Below are positions 1-8,855 of a stretch of DNA of 64,000 nt, one piece after another (the first letter of the stretch is position 1; each line of letters begins with the position of its first letter). Below the pieces are notes generated by a model. The model was not told the origin of the DNA and searched no databases. It saw only the letters and a program-made list of their open reading frames with translations. Source of the DNA: Paralysiella testudinis. GTDB lineage: Bacteria; Pseudomonadota; Gammaproteobacteria; Burkholderiales; Neisseriaceae. The stretch spans positions 186,001 through 250,000 of the forward strand of contig NZ_CP069798.1 in assembly GCF_016894345.1 (NCBI RefSeq), given 5' to 3'. Made by a program: the position numbers and the translations under genes.

Positions 1-1
1 C

Positions 2-121
2 AGCAATGCCGCCAGTTTGGTGAGCGATGCCTGGTATTCGCGCTTTTACGACTCCCATCCCGGTGCGCAAGCGCGGATCGCGGCGTTGCAAGCATTGATG
101 AAAACACAAAAGGCTGCCTGA
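2..121 (+). CDS. C-terminal end of an M48-type peptidase (partial)
   Basis: An open frame enters from the left edge and ends at TGA 119-121, leaving 39 residues. The segment with DSHPGAQARIAAL resembles the SHP..xxRI.AL end of M48/HtpX-like zinc peptidases, and in Neisseria such a gene lies near rsgA. No catalytic residue is inside the window, so the family call rests on this short tail and on context. The stop codon lies within an uptake sequence (AGGCTGCCTGAA). Confidence 0.5.
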   Translation, partial: SNAASLVSDAWYSRFYDSHPGAQARIAALQALMKTQKAA

Positions 122-122
122 A

Positions 123-992
123 ATGAGCAAAGCCACCGCGCAAATCATCACCAGCTATGGCCGCCGCTATATTGTGCGCACGCCGCAAGGGCAAACCTTC
201 GATGCCACCACCCGTGGCAAACGGGTGGATTTTGCCTGTGGCGATGAAGTGCACATCAGCCCCATCAATGCCGAGCAAGTGGTGATTGAAGACTACTTGC
301 CGCGCACAAGCCTGTTGTATCGGCAAGATGCGTTTAAAAGCAAATTGATTGCCGCCAATGTAACGCAACTGCTGGTGGTGCTGGCGGCGGTGCCGTCGCC
401 CAGCGAATTATTGCTGCAACGCGCCTTGCTGGCCGCCGAAGCCGCCGAAATCCGCGCCGTGATTGTGCTCAATAAAGCCGATTTGCCCGAAACCGCCGCG
501 TGGGCGCAAAAGCTGGCGTTTTACACCACGCTGGGCTATCCGCTGCTCACCGTGAGCGCCTTGGCCGGTGCCGATGCCTTGCGCCCGGTATTGCAAGGGC
601 AAACCAATATTTTTCTCGGCCAGTCGGGCATGGGGAAATCCACCCTCACCAACGCCTTGCTCGGCAACGCCGCCGCCCGCGTGGGCGATATTTCCACCCG
701 CTTAGACTCCGGCCGCCACACCACCACCCACGCCCAACTGTACGATCTGGATGCCCACACCCGCCTAATCGACTCCCCCGGCTTGCAAGCCTTCGGCCTG
801 CACCACTTACACGCCACCGATTTGTTGCACTACTTCCCCGATTTGCGCGGCCTGGCCGGGCAATGCCGCTTTCACAACTGCCGTCACCAACAAGAGCCGG
901 GCTGCGCAGTTAAAGCCGCCGCTGCCGCAGGCAGCATCAAGCCCGAGCGGCTGGCGTTTTTGCAGGCGGTGAGCGCCGAATTGATGCCTTGA
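123..992 (+). CDS. rsgA: Small ribosomal subunit biogenesis GTPase RsgA
   Basis: The 289-residue product is a circularly permuted GTPase that acts late in 30S subunit maturation. An N-terminal OB-fold-like region is followed by the G4 motif NKAD (117-120), then the G1 P-loop GQSGMGKST (166-174), then G3 DSPG (217-220). G4 before G1 is the RsgA hallmark. A C-terminal zinc site follows, with C248, C253, H255 and C261. Length matches the family. The ATG lies two bases after the upstream stop, so the two genes are probably co-transcribed. Confidence 0.97.
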   Translation: MSKATAQIITSYGRRYIVRTPQGQTFDATTRGKRVDFACGDEVHISPINAEQVVIEDYLPRTSLLYRQDAFKSKLIAANVTQLLVVLAAVPSPSELLLQRALLAAEAAEIRAVIVLNKADLPETAAWAQKLAFYTTLGYPLLTVSALAGADALRPVLQGQTNIFLGQSGMGKSTLTNALLGNAAARVGDISTRLDSGRHTTTHAQLYDLDAHTRLIDSPGLQAFGLHHLHATDLLHYFPDLRGLAGQCRFHNCRHQQEPGCAVKAAAAAGSIKPERLAFLQAVSAELMP

Positions 993-1060
993 ATATTTTT
1001 ACCAAGGCTGCCTGAAACGCTTTATCCTGTTTTTTATTAACAGCAATCATATTCATAATT

Positions 1061-4000
1061 ATGGCAAACGTTCACACCCGAGACCTAATCGACTATATCC
1101 GCCAAAATGCCGCTTCAAGCAGCCTTGCCAAAGCCAAGCTGTTGCAGCCACAGTTAGAAAGGCTAGATGGCGAGCAGGCGGTTTATACCTGTAAGGGCAG
1201 CAGCAGAAAGCCGTATGTCATCGTAATCAATTACGAATATGGCCGAATCCAAACCATGTGCACCTGCCCCTATGACCACGAGGGCATCTGCAAACACACC
1301 GTGGCATCGTTGCGTGCCTTGGTTGATTATTTTAATCGGGTAGGCAGCACCGCCTTGCCGGAAACAGCAAAGCCCGCCGCCGCGTCGGCCCAGGCAGCCT
1401 TAAGCTATCCGCTCACCAAACAAGGTCTGTTGGACTTGGCCGCCATCGAAGAAAAATTGCGCTTGGAAGGGTTTCATTACAACAAGCAACAACATGCACA
1501 AAGCAGCAGTTGCGAGCTGGTGAAGCTGGAGCCCGGCGATATGGTGTTGGAGGCCGAAAGCTGGTATGGCCGCAATCGGCAGCAATGGCGTCTATTGCCG
1601 CAGCAAAACTGTGTAGAAATCAGCTGCGACTGCACCCAAAAATACCAAGGCAAGTATTGCCAGCATGTGGTGATTGGGCTGCAATTTGTGGCCGACAACC
1701 TCGGTGCCGATTGCCTGAGCGCCGATTATGCCAACCACAAAATCGCCGCCTTTTTACAAGCTTACGGCCTCACCCTCAGCGATGATTATCAGCGCTTTTT
1801 TACTTTTGGGTTTGATGCCCAAGGCTTTACAGTAGAGCACAAAATGTCGGGTTTGCAGCCGCTGGACTACACCGTGGTTGCCGAAGATACACCTGCCTTG
1901 CCCGCACATCTGTATCCGGCCACGCTGCCTGAATACACCTCGGCGCTGGTGGTTGAGTTTTCGGGACGCACCTTGCAAGGCCTTACCTGTGTAGAAGGCA
2001 AGTACGACAAAAAACGCACCGATTTGGCCACGTCTATCCGTGCGCTGAGCTATTACAGCTCGGCAGAAACGCTGGTTTCCGGCCGCCACAGCCCACAATT
2101 GCTGCAAATGTTTTGGCAAAGCGAGCAGGTAAACAAGCACTATCAGCGCTACCGCCGCCAGCAAAAAAACCAAGACTTGCAGCAGGCGCAAACCGCATTT
2201 GCGCGCCTGTGTGCAGAGCTGACCGATTGCCGCCTGTTTGCCCACCGCTTCAACCAAACGTATGTGCGCAAAAATTTACAGCCGCTCAGCCTCAATACCG
2301 AAGACAAAGTAAGCCTGCTGTTCAAACTCGAAGAAGACGCGCTGTGTTATACCCTCAGCGCCAAAATCAAAATCGGCAGCCGCAGCTACCTGCTGCATTC
2401 CAACCAGCTCACCATCACCCCGCTGTTTGTGCGCCGCCAAGATGAAATTCTGCCGCTGGATAATCTGCGCCTCACCACCGATTTGCTTGACAGCATCCAA
2501 CAGCCGCAGAAAAGCTTCCTCAAGCAAAACAGCGCCCACTTCCAGCAACACATCTTGCAGCCGCTCAGCTGCCTGTATGAAATCGAAGGCGTGGAAGTAC
2601 TTAAAATCCCCGCCAAAACCAACCGCAAAACCGCCAAAAAACAGCCGCTGCCCACTGCGGCTGCCACCACCGCCCCGCCTGCCAAACAGGTTTATATCAG
2701 CGAGCAAGAAGGCTGGGTGTTTTTCCGCCTCGCCATGCAGTATGCCGACAAACTGATTCAGGTTCACAGCAACGAAATGCGCTTATTGCCCGGCGCCGAT
2801 GGCACCATCCGCTGCCTGCCGCGCGACACCGAGGCCGAAGCCGAATTGGTGCAATTGTTTGAAAGCCTGCACCCCGATTTTGCCCAAGGCAACGGCCTGT
2901 ATGTATTAAGCCCCGCACAATTAAGCGACAATTTCTGGCTGCTGGAAGCGGCTGAACAACTGCAAAGCGCCGACATTGCCCTGCTGGGTACCCATACGCT
3001 CACCTCGTTTAATTACAACTTAAACAAACCCAGCGTGGCGGTGCGCTTGGCTTCCGGCACCGATTGGTTTGATATGCACATCAATATCAGCTTTGGCAAC
3101 CAACAAGTGCAGCTTAAAGACGTGCAAAAAGCGTTTTTGAAAAAACAAAACTACGTGGTGTTGGGCGATGGCAGCATCGGCATGCTGCCGCAGCAATGGA
3201 TGGCGCAATTTGCCCAGTATTTCCAAGCCGGTGAAATCAAAAAAAACCACTTGCAGATTTCCAACCACCAGTTCGGCATCATCGACGAGCTATACCAAAG
3301 CCTCAACGAAAAACCGGCTTTTCTGGTGGATTTATATCAGCGCAAGCAGCGCCTGCAAAACTTGGGCGCGCAAAGCGATATACCCGTGCCCAAAGGCATC
3401 GAAGCCCGGCTGCGCCCCTATCAGCAACACGGTTTGAACTGGCTGGTGTTCCTGCATCAAAACCGCTTGGGCGGCTGCCTGGCCGACGACATGGGGCTGG
3501 GCAAAACCCTGCAAACCATCACCTTTTTGCAATATTTAAAGCAAACCGAGCAGCCGCAACAGCCCACCCTGATTGTGGCGCCCACCACACTGGTGTTTAA
3601 CTGGCAAGACGAACTGGCCAAATTCTGCCCCAGCCTCAAGGTATTGAATTTTACCGGTGCCGCCCGTTCAGGCAGCCTGAGCGAGCTGAGCCAATACGAT
3701 ATTGTGCTCACCACCTACGGCTCCTTATTGCGCGACATCGACGAGCTTAAAGAAATCGCATTTTATTACGCCATCTTGGATGAAAGCCAAGCCATTAAAA
3801 ACCCGCAATCACAGCGCTACAAAGCCGTGCGCCTGCTCAAAGCCCACAACCGCTTGATTCTCACCGGCACCCCCATCGAAAACAACACCTTCGACTTGTA
3901 TGCCCAATTCAACTTTATCAACCCCGGCCTGCTTGGCAGCAGCAGCCATTTCAAATCCGCCTTTGCCGAAGCCATCGATAAAAACAAAGATGCCGACACC

Positions 4001-4792
4001 TCGGCCTTGCTGGCGCGGCTGGTAAACCCGTTTATTCTGCGCCGCACCAAAACACAAGTGGCCACCGAGTTGCCGCCAAAAATAGAAAGCATCCTGTATT
4101 GCGAAATGGGCAAAAAACAGCGCCAAGTATATGAAGCATTTAAACAGCGCTACCGCGATTACCTGCTCAATAAAATTGACGAAAACGGCATTGCAAAAGC
4201 GCAACTGTACATACTGGAAGGCCTGATGAAGCTGCGCCAAATCTGCAACAGCCCCGCGCTGTTGTCAGACGATGCCGACTACGGAGACGAATCGGTGAAG
4301 CTCGATATGCTGGTGGAACACATCAAAGAAAAAACCGGCCAACACAAAATTTTGGTGTTTTCCAGCTTCGTTAAAATGCTGCAGCTGATCCAAACCCGCT
4401 TACAGGCCGAAAACATCGAGTGCGAATACCTCGACGGCCAAACCCGCAACCGCCGCGAAAAAGTGGCCAATTTCCAAACCAATGCCGATGTGCGCGTGTT
4501 TCTTATCAGCACCAAAGCCGGCGGCACCGGCCTGAACCTCACCGAAGCTGATTATGTGCTGATTGTGGATCCGTGGTGGAACCCCGCCGTAGAAAACCAA
4601 GCCATCGACCGCAGCTACCGCATCGGCCAAACCCGCCACGTCATGGCCTACCGCATGATTTGCAAAGACAGCATCGAAGAAAAAATCCTCGCCCTACAGC
4701 AAAGCAAAAAAACCGTGGCAGAAAGCATCATCAGCGTAGACGAAGAGAAAAAATCGTTTGATTTAAATGAAGTGAAAAAACTGTTTGCCTGA
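1061..4792 (+). CDS. SNF2-family DEAD/DEAH-type helicase with two SWIM zinc fingers
   Basis: This 1,243-residue protein is a bacterial Swi2/Snf2 ATPase, likely a DNA translocase. Two SWIM fingers lie in the N-terminal part: C67-x-C69-x7-C77-x-H79 and a second CxC-x8-CxH near residue 189. The helicase core occupies the last 450 residues. It has Walker A DDMGLGKT near 810, a DESQ motif II near 907, then LTGTPIENN, and a C-terminal helicase domain with STKAGGTGLNL and QAIDRSYRIGQ. The frame is uninterrupted despite several A6-A8 runs, a useful contrast with the prophage. Bacterial members are linked to RNA polymerase recycling (RapA-like) or repair, but the exact role cannot be read here. Confidence 0.92.
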   Translation: MANVHTRDLIDYIRQNAASSSLAKAKLLQPQLERLDGEQAVYTCKGSSRKPYVIVINYEYGRIQTMCTCPYDHEGICKHTVASLRALVDYFNRVGSTALPETAKPAAASAQAALSYPLTKQGLLDLAAIEEKLRLEGFHYNKQQHAQSSSCELVKLEPGDMVLEAESWYGRNRQQWRLLPQQNCVEISCDCTQKYQGKYCQHVVIGLQFVADNLGADCLSADYANHKIAAFLQAYGLTLSDDYQRFFTFGFDAQGFTVEHKMSGLQPLDYTVVAEDTPALPAHLYPATLPEYTSALVVEFSGRTLQGLTCVEGKYDKKRTDLATSIRALSYYSSAETLVSGRHSPQLLQMFWQSEQVNKHYQRYRRQQKNQDLQQAQTAFARLCAELTDCRLFAHRFNQTYVRKNLQPLSLNTEDKVSLLFKLEEDALCYTLSAKIKIGSRSYLLHSNQLTITPLFVRRQDEILPLDNLRLTTDLLDSIQQPQKSFLKQNSAHFQQHILQPLSCLYEIEGVEVLKIPAKTNRKTAKKQPLPTAAATTAPPAKQVYISEQEGWVFFRLAMQYADKLIQVHSNEMRLLPGADGTIRCLPRDTEAEAELVQLFESLHPDFAQGNGLYVLSPAQLSDNFWLLEAAEQLQSADIALLGTHTLTSFNYNLNKPSVAVRLASGTDWFDMHINISFGNQQVQLKDVQKAFLKKQNYVVLGDGSIGMLPQQWMAQFAQYFQAGEIKKNHLQISNHQFGIIDELYQSLNEKPAFLVDLYQRKQRLQNLGAQSDIPVPKGIEARLRPYQQHGLNWLVFLHQNRLGGCLADDMGLGKTLQTITFLQYLKQTEQPQQPTLIVAPTTLVFNWQDELAKFCPSLKVLNFTGAARSGSLSELSQYDIVLTTYGSLLRDIDELKEIAFYYAILDESQAIKNPQSQRYKAVRLLKAHNRLILTGTPIENNTFDLYAQFNFINPGLLGSSSHFKSAFAEAIDKNKDADTSALLARLVNPFILRRTKTQVATELPPKIESILYCEMGKKQRQVYEAFKQRYRDYLLNKIDENGIAKAQLYILEGLMKLRQICNSPALLSDDADYGDESVKLDMLVEHIKEKTGQHKILVFSSFVKMLQLIQTRLQAENIECEYLDGQTRNRREKVANFQTNADVRVFLISTKAGGTGLNLTEADYVLIVDPWWNPAVENQAIDRSYRIGQTRHVMAYRMICKDSIEEKILALQQSKKTVAESIISVDEEKKSFDLNEVKKLFA

Positions 4793-4810
4793 GTGTGCCG
4801 ATATATAAAA

Positions 4811-4851
4811 AGGCTGCCTGAAAAGCCGCGGTTTGCGCTTTCAGGCAGCCC
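4811..4851 (+). terminator. Inverted uptake-sequence pair, likely terminator
   Basis: AGGCTGCCTGAAA and its reverse complement face each other across about 14 bases just after the helicase stop, with a T-run nearby (TATTTTT). Inverted uptake-sequence pairs commonly serve as intrinsic terminators in Neisseriaceae. The rest of the gap to 5037 holds no convincing gene. Confidence 0.7.
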
Positions 4852-5037
4852 AATATTTTTGCATTTGGCGTAGATTTAACCAATCTTGCCCATAAAGGCA
4901 GTTTGCGCATTTCAGACAGCTTCTGCCGGAGTAACAGCTTTTATCCGGCACACTTGAAATAGGAAAACCAACGTTATTACCGGGCTTGATGCGGCAAGCC
5001 ACTGCCATACAGCTAAGTTATTTTGTGCGATTGCGAA

Positions 5038-6723
5038 TCACAAAATACCGCTGTTGCCTTGCCAATAATCCGCCGCGCCAATCTGGTGCATGTATTGCTG
5101 CATTTGCTCGGGCACAGATTTACCGTTGTTTTGGCCGGGCGCAAAAGCAGCCATGGCATTGATTAGTTTATCCAGTTGGGTATCGGCAATGTGAATGCCG
5201 TTGTCCAGCCGGATATTTTCCACCTTGTTCGGATGGCCGAAAAACCATAAAAACTGGTTTTCCACGGTGATTTTATCCTCGCTGCCGATAACCGAAATTT
5301 CCAGATGGTTGCCTTGGCGGGCAAACCACACATCATTTACCGTTAAATCAGATAAAGTGAGGGTGTCGTTGCTGCCGCCCAAATCGTAGATTCGGTCTTG
5401 GCCGTCGCCTTTGGCAAACAAATAAGTATCGTTGCCCAGCCCGCCTTCCAGCTTATCGTTGCCTAAGCCGCCGCTAAGTACATCGTCGCCCAAGCCGCCT
5501 TGCAAAGTGTCGTTGCCTTCTTCGCCAAACAAATGGTCGTCACCCAGCCCGCCATTCACAAAATCGTTGCCTTTGCCCGCATACACCGTATCGTTACCGG
5601 CATTTGCCCAAATAATATCGTCCCCGGCACTGCCCACAATTTCATCATCACCCAACCCGCTGATACCAAAGCCGGTGATGTAAACCGCATTATCAGCGGC
5701 TACCGTGAGTGTAAACGCTTGCTGTGCGCTGGCGCCGGCCGGGTCTTGAGCTACTACCATCAGGCTCAGCTTGCCGATATCGTCTTTGCCTGCCGTACCG
5801 GATAAGGTTTGGCTGGCCGCATCGTAGCTTAGCCATGCAGGCAGCGGTACACCATTGCTTTGCACCACGGTGTAATGCAACACATCGCCATCGGCATCAC
5901 TAAACAAATTACGGGGCAGAGCAGCCCGCTGGCAGCGGCCCATTTCAATTCATTATTGATAAATGTATATTCAGCACCCATCACGCTGCTTGGCAAAGAA
6001 GGTAAGCCGAAATCAGGCATACCCGGCACCCAAGGCATAATCGGCACGCTGATAGGCGGGTAAATCGGTGTAGTCGGATTGCTCAAATCAATATTTTGGC
6101 TGCGGTTACCGGGGCGGACAAAGCCGTCCCCCAAAATCACATCATCGCCCGCACCGCCGTAAATGGTATCTTTGCCCTCGCCGCCCATCAGAAAATCGCG
6201 GTTGCTGCTGCCATAAATAGTGTCGTCGCCCAAATGTCCCAGTGCCCAATCGCCACGCTCATTGGTGCTGTCGGCCAACAAATGCTCGCCCACCTCGCCC
6301 GTATAGATAATATCGTTGCCTGCCATGCCGTTAATCAAATCACGCCCGGCACCGCCCACAATATAATCGGCGTCTTTATCCAACTCTTCTTGTGTTCTGC
6401 CCGGATTATTAGCCGGCACAACAGGGCTGCCATTCAGAATATCGTTGCCTTCGCCACCATAAATTTTGTCGGCCAGCCAGCTGCCAAATACCCGGTCATT
6501 GCCGCCGCCCATACACCACCGCAGAATCTTCAAAGCTGATGTGTTTAATGGTGCCGCTGTCGATAAAATAGCCTTTATCGGCTAAATCCTGTGTTAATAG
6601 AAACTCATTAAGTTTGCAGGGGAAAAGCTTGTATAGCGCGGTGAGTTTTAAATCGGTTTTAATCACTGCGGCTTGATAGCTTTGCCCTTCGGGCGCTTTA
6701 ATCTGCTGCCAGAAGTTATACAT
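5038..6723 (-). pseudogene. RTX (FrpC-like) calcium-binding protein, frameshifted remnant
   Basis: Three overlapping minus-strand frames join into one RTX protein. The first (6723 to about 6508) ends in VVYGRRQ, where dropping one G from GGG near 6507 gives VVYGGGND and continues the repeats. The second runs to about 5920, where another indel is needed to reach LPRNLFSDADGD. Nonapeptide repeats of the form GGxGxDxL are abundant, and a cadherin/He_PIG-like segment separates two repeat blocks. The C-terminus (LINAMAAFAP) resembles Neisseria Frp proteins. There is no N-terminal effector domain and no start. A possible further remnant lies at 6724-6864 in yet another frame. RTX proteins are normally secreted by a type I system, but none of its genes is visible here. 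Confidence 0.85.
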
Positions 6724-6864
6724 TCCACAATTTGATGATGCGCCAAGCCATCATGCACAATATCGCCGCCATCCACCGCAGCTAAATCTTTCAATCCGGC
6801 AGCGGCCAAAGCGCTGGATAATCTGCTGGTGGCGGCGTTCAAAATCCAGCGTGAGCTCATCAAA

Positions 6865-7548
6865 TTATCCACCCGCCCCCGCTGCCGCATCTTCCTGCAT
6901 TTTCAAATGCAAAATAATCCGCCCGCCCGAGAGCAAATCGGTTTGAATGGCAATGCGCGCGGCTTGATGGTCGCGGTTGCGCAACGCCTGCACCACCGGG
7001 TAATGGTGATCAACCATGGCACGCCCGCCTTGATGGTAGGCTTGGGCAATCAGCGGGCCTATCTTCATCCACAAACGGTTCAAAATCTCCGTTAGCAAGG
7101 GCATTTCGGCAATGCGACACAGCTCGAAATGAAACACCTGGTTTAAGACAATGCCCTGCTGAAATTCATGATTGGCCAAAGCGGTTTCATTCGCCGCCAT
7201 CAACGCTTCCATGCGCTCCACATCCGCCGCCGTGGCCTTAATCGCCGCCATACCGGCGGCCATGCCTTCCAGCTCCAGCCGGATACTGCGGATTTCCAGA
7301 TACTCACGCAAAGTCAGGCTGCGCACGCGGATGTCTCGCGGCGTGGGCATCACCAGCGCACCATCTTGCACCAGCCGCAGCAACGCATCGCGCACCGGCG
7401 TGACGCTGGTGCCCATCTTATCGGCCAGCTCACGAATTTTAAGGCGGTCGCCCGGCAATAGTTGGCCGCTCATCAGCTGTGCGGCCAGCTGGGCGTATAT
7501 TTGGTCGCCCTTCAAATCGGAATCAAGCAGGCTTTTAATCATATCCAT
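6865..7548 (-). CDS. GntR-family (FCD/FadR-type) transcriptional regulator
   Basis: The 227-residue product has an N-terminal winged helix (about 15-80, with LKIRELADKMGTSVTPVRDALLRL) and an all-helical FCD ligand-binding domain. The FCD metal-site histidines probably include those in FHFELCRIAE and HHYPVVQAL. FCD regulators usually respond to a carboxylated metabolite of the neighbouring pathway. The gene diverges from the kinase/phospho-lyase/ABC locus across a 230-base AT-rich gap with two copies of TGATGCATCA, so it most likely controls that locus and itself. The ligand is unknown. Confidence 0.93.
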   Translation of the reverse strand: MDMIKSLLDSDLKGDQIYAQLAAQLMSGQLLPGDRLKIRELADKMGTSVTPVRDALLRLVQDGALVMPTPRDIRVRSLTLREYLEIRSIRLELEGMAAGMAAIKATAADVERMEALMAANETALANHEFQQGIVLNQVFHFELCRIAEMPLLTEILNRLWMKIGPLIAQAYHQGGRAMVDHHYPVVQALRNRDHQAARIAIQTDLLSGGRIILHLKMQEDAAAGAGG

Positions 7549-7589
7549 CTGATAATCCTAAGCTATTTTCATTCAATTACATTTTATCA

Positions 7590-7599
7590 TGATGCATCA
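7590..7599. promoter_or_regulatory. Candidate GntR operator, regulator-proximal copy
   Basis: The palindrome TGATGCATCA lies about 40 bases upstream of the GntR start and matches the core of a second copy at 7681-7690. Two identical 10-base palindromes in one divergent gap make a regulator binding site likely. Confidence 0.6.
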
Positions 7600-7673
7600 A
7601 TGCAATAAATAAGAATATTTATCCATTAAAAACAATTTATTAAATGATAAAAAAATTTAAAATATGAAAATTA

Positions 7674-7703
7674 TTGATTATGATGCATCATCGTGCCTAT
7701 ACT
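7674..7703 (+). promoter_or_regulatory. Candidate promoter with operator in its spacer
   Basis: TTGATT (7674-7679) and TATACT (7698-7703) are separated by 18 bases, a good sigma70-type pair reading toward the kinase. The perfect 12-base palindrome ATGATGCATCAT (7680-7691) fills the spacer, where bound repressor would block RNA polymerase. The transcript leader would be about 70 bases. Confidence 0.6.
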
Positions 7704-7780
7704 GACATAAATCAGTCACAATTCAACCGTCATTAAGCGCACAAGCCGCTTTGATACGGCGTTTTCAAGAGCACCAAGCA

Positions 7781-8851
7781 ATGAATCAGGCACAGCAGGC
7801 AGCAGCAAACAGCGCATCAACCGGCAACACCGGCTGCGTGCTGATGCACCCGCCGCCGCCGGTAACATTGGCCCACGGCCTGCAACTGGCTGCCGATGTT
7901 TACGGCTGGGATGCCCGCGCCGAATGGCTCAGCGGCGAGCGCGATAAAAACATGCTGTTGCACCTGAGCGATGGTCGCAAAATGGTACTCAAATTTATCA
8001 ATGCTGCCGAAACAGCTGCCGAAACCGATATACAGGTGCGGGTGCTCGATTGGCTGCAGCACAAAGCCTGCACCGTACACACCCCTCAGGCCATCCGTAC
8101 CGCCGCCGGTGCTTGCACCACCACTTGCCGCATCGGCAACACCGAGGTACGCGTAAGGGCATACACCTTTCTGGAAGGCGTATCGGTGGCGCAAACCGCC
8201 ATCACGCCCGAGCTGCAATCTTCATTTGGCCAAACCGCCGCCCACATGGCCTTGGCACTGGCCGGGTTTGATCATCCGGCATTAGCGCAACGCGTGTTGC
8301 TGTGGGATGTGATGCATGTGGGGCAATTGGTGGGCTGGGCGCAAACCATTTTGCCCGACGACGATATCAAAGCGCTGGCTTTGCGGTTTTTCCCCGCCTT
8401 CAACCAGCAGATTCTGCCTTTGCTGCGCGCCATGCCGCAGCAAGTGATTCACAGCGATTTGTCGCGCAGCAACACCGTGGTGGCCACATCCCGACCGCAA
8501 CACATTTATGGCGTGTTGGATTTTGGCGATTTAACCCGCGCACCCCGCGTGGTCGAGCTGGCCATTGCCGCTTCATACGCACTGGATGAACACAACGGCC
8601 AACCTTTGGCCGCGTTGGCACAGATTGTGGCCGCCTATGAGACTGTGTTGCCGCTCTCCCCGGCAGAGCATCAGGTACTGCCGCAATTGGTGCAGGCGCG
8701 GCTGTTGCAGCGGATTGTGATTTCCGAGTGGCGTGCGGCGCAGTTTCCGCACAACAGTGCTTACATTATGCGCAGCAATGCCCAAGCGCGGGCGCTGATT
8801 CGCCAACTGGCACCTGATTGGCCGGGCTGTAATGCCCGTGCAGGAGTATAG
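7781..8851 (+). CDS. APH-fold small-molecule kinase (hydroxylysine-kinase-like)
   Basis: The 356-residue protein belongs to the choline/aminoglycoside/homoserine-kinase-like fold. The Brenner-type catalytic loop HSDLSRSN lies near residues 223-230 and the metal-binding LDFGD follows near 248. ATG 7781 is chosen; an in-frame TTG lies at 7751. It overlaps or abuts a class III PLP enzyme. In characterised systems this pairing phosphorylates an amino-alcohol (5-hydroxylysine, ethanolamine) for a PLP phospho-lyase. Antibiotic modification is unlikely given the catabolic context. The substrate is an inference. Confidence 0.8.
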   Translation: MNQAQQAAANSASTGNTGCVLMHPPPPVTLAHGLQLAADVYGWDARAEWLSGERDKNMLLHLSDGRKMVLKFINAAETAAETDIQVRVLDWLQHKACTVHTPQAIRTAAGACTTTCRIGNTEVRVRAYTFLEGVSVAQTAITPELQSSFGQTAAHMALALAGFDHPALAQRVLLWDVMHVGQLVGWAQTILPDDDIKALALRFFPAFNQQILPLLRAMPQQVIHSDLSRSNTVVATSRPQHIYGVLDFGDLTRAPRVVELAIAASYALDEHNGQPLAALAQIVAAYETVLPLSPAEHQVLPQLVQARLLQRIVISEWRAAQFPHNSAYIMRSNAQARALIRQLAPDWPGCNARAGV

Positions 8852-8855
8852 GGCT

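Noticed and set aside
7781-8851. APH-fold gene as an aminoglycoside resistance gene
   Set aside because: It lacks close resistance-enzyme features and is embedded in a GntR-controlled catabolic locus with a PLP enzyme.
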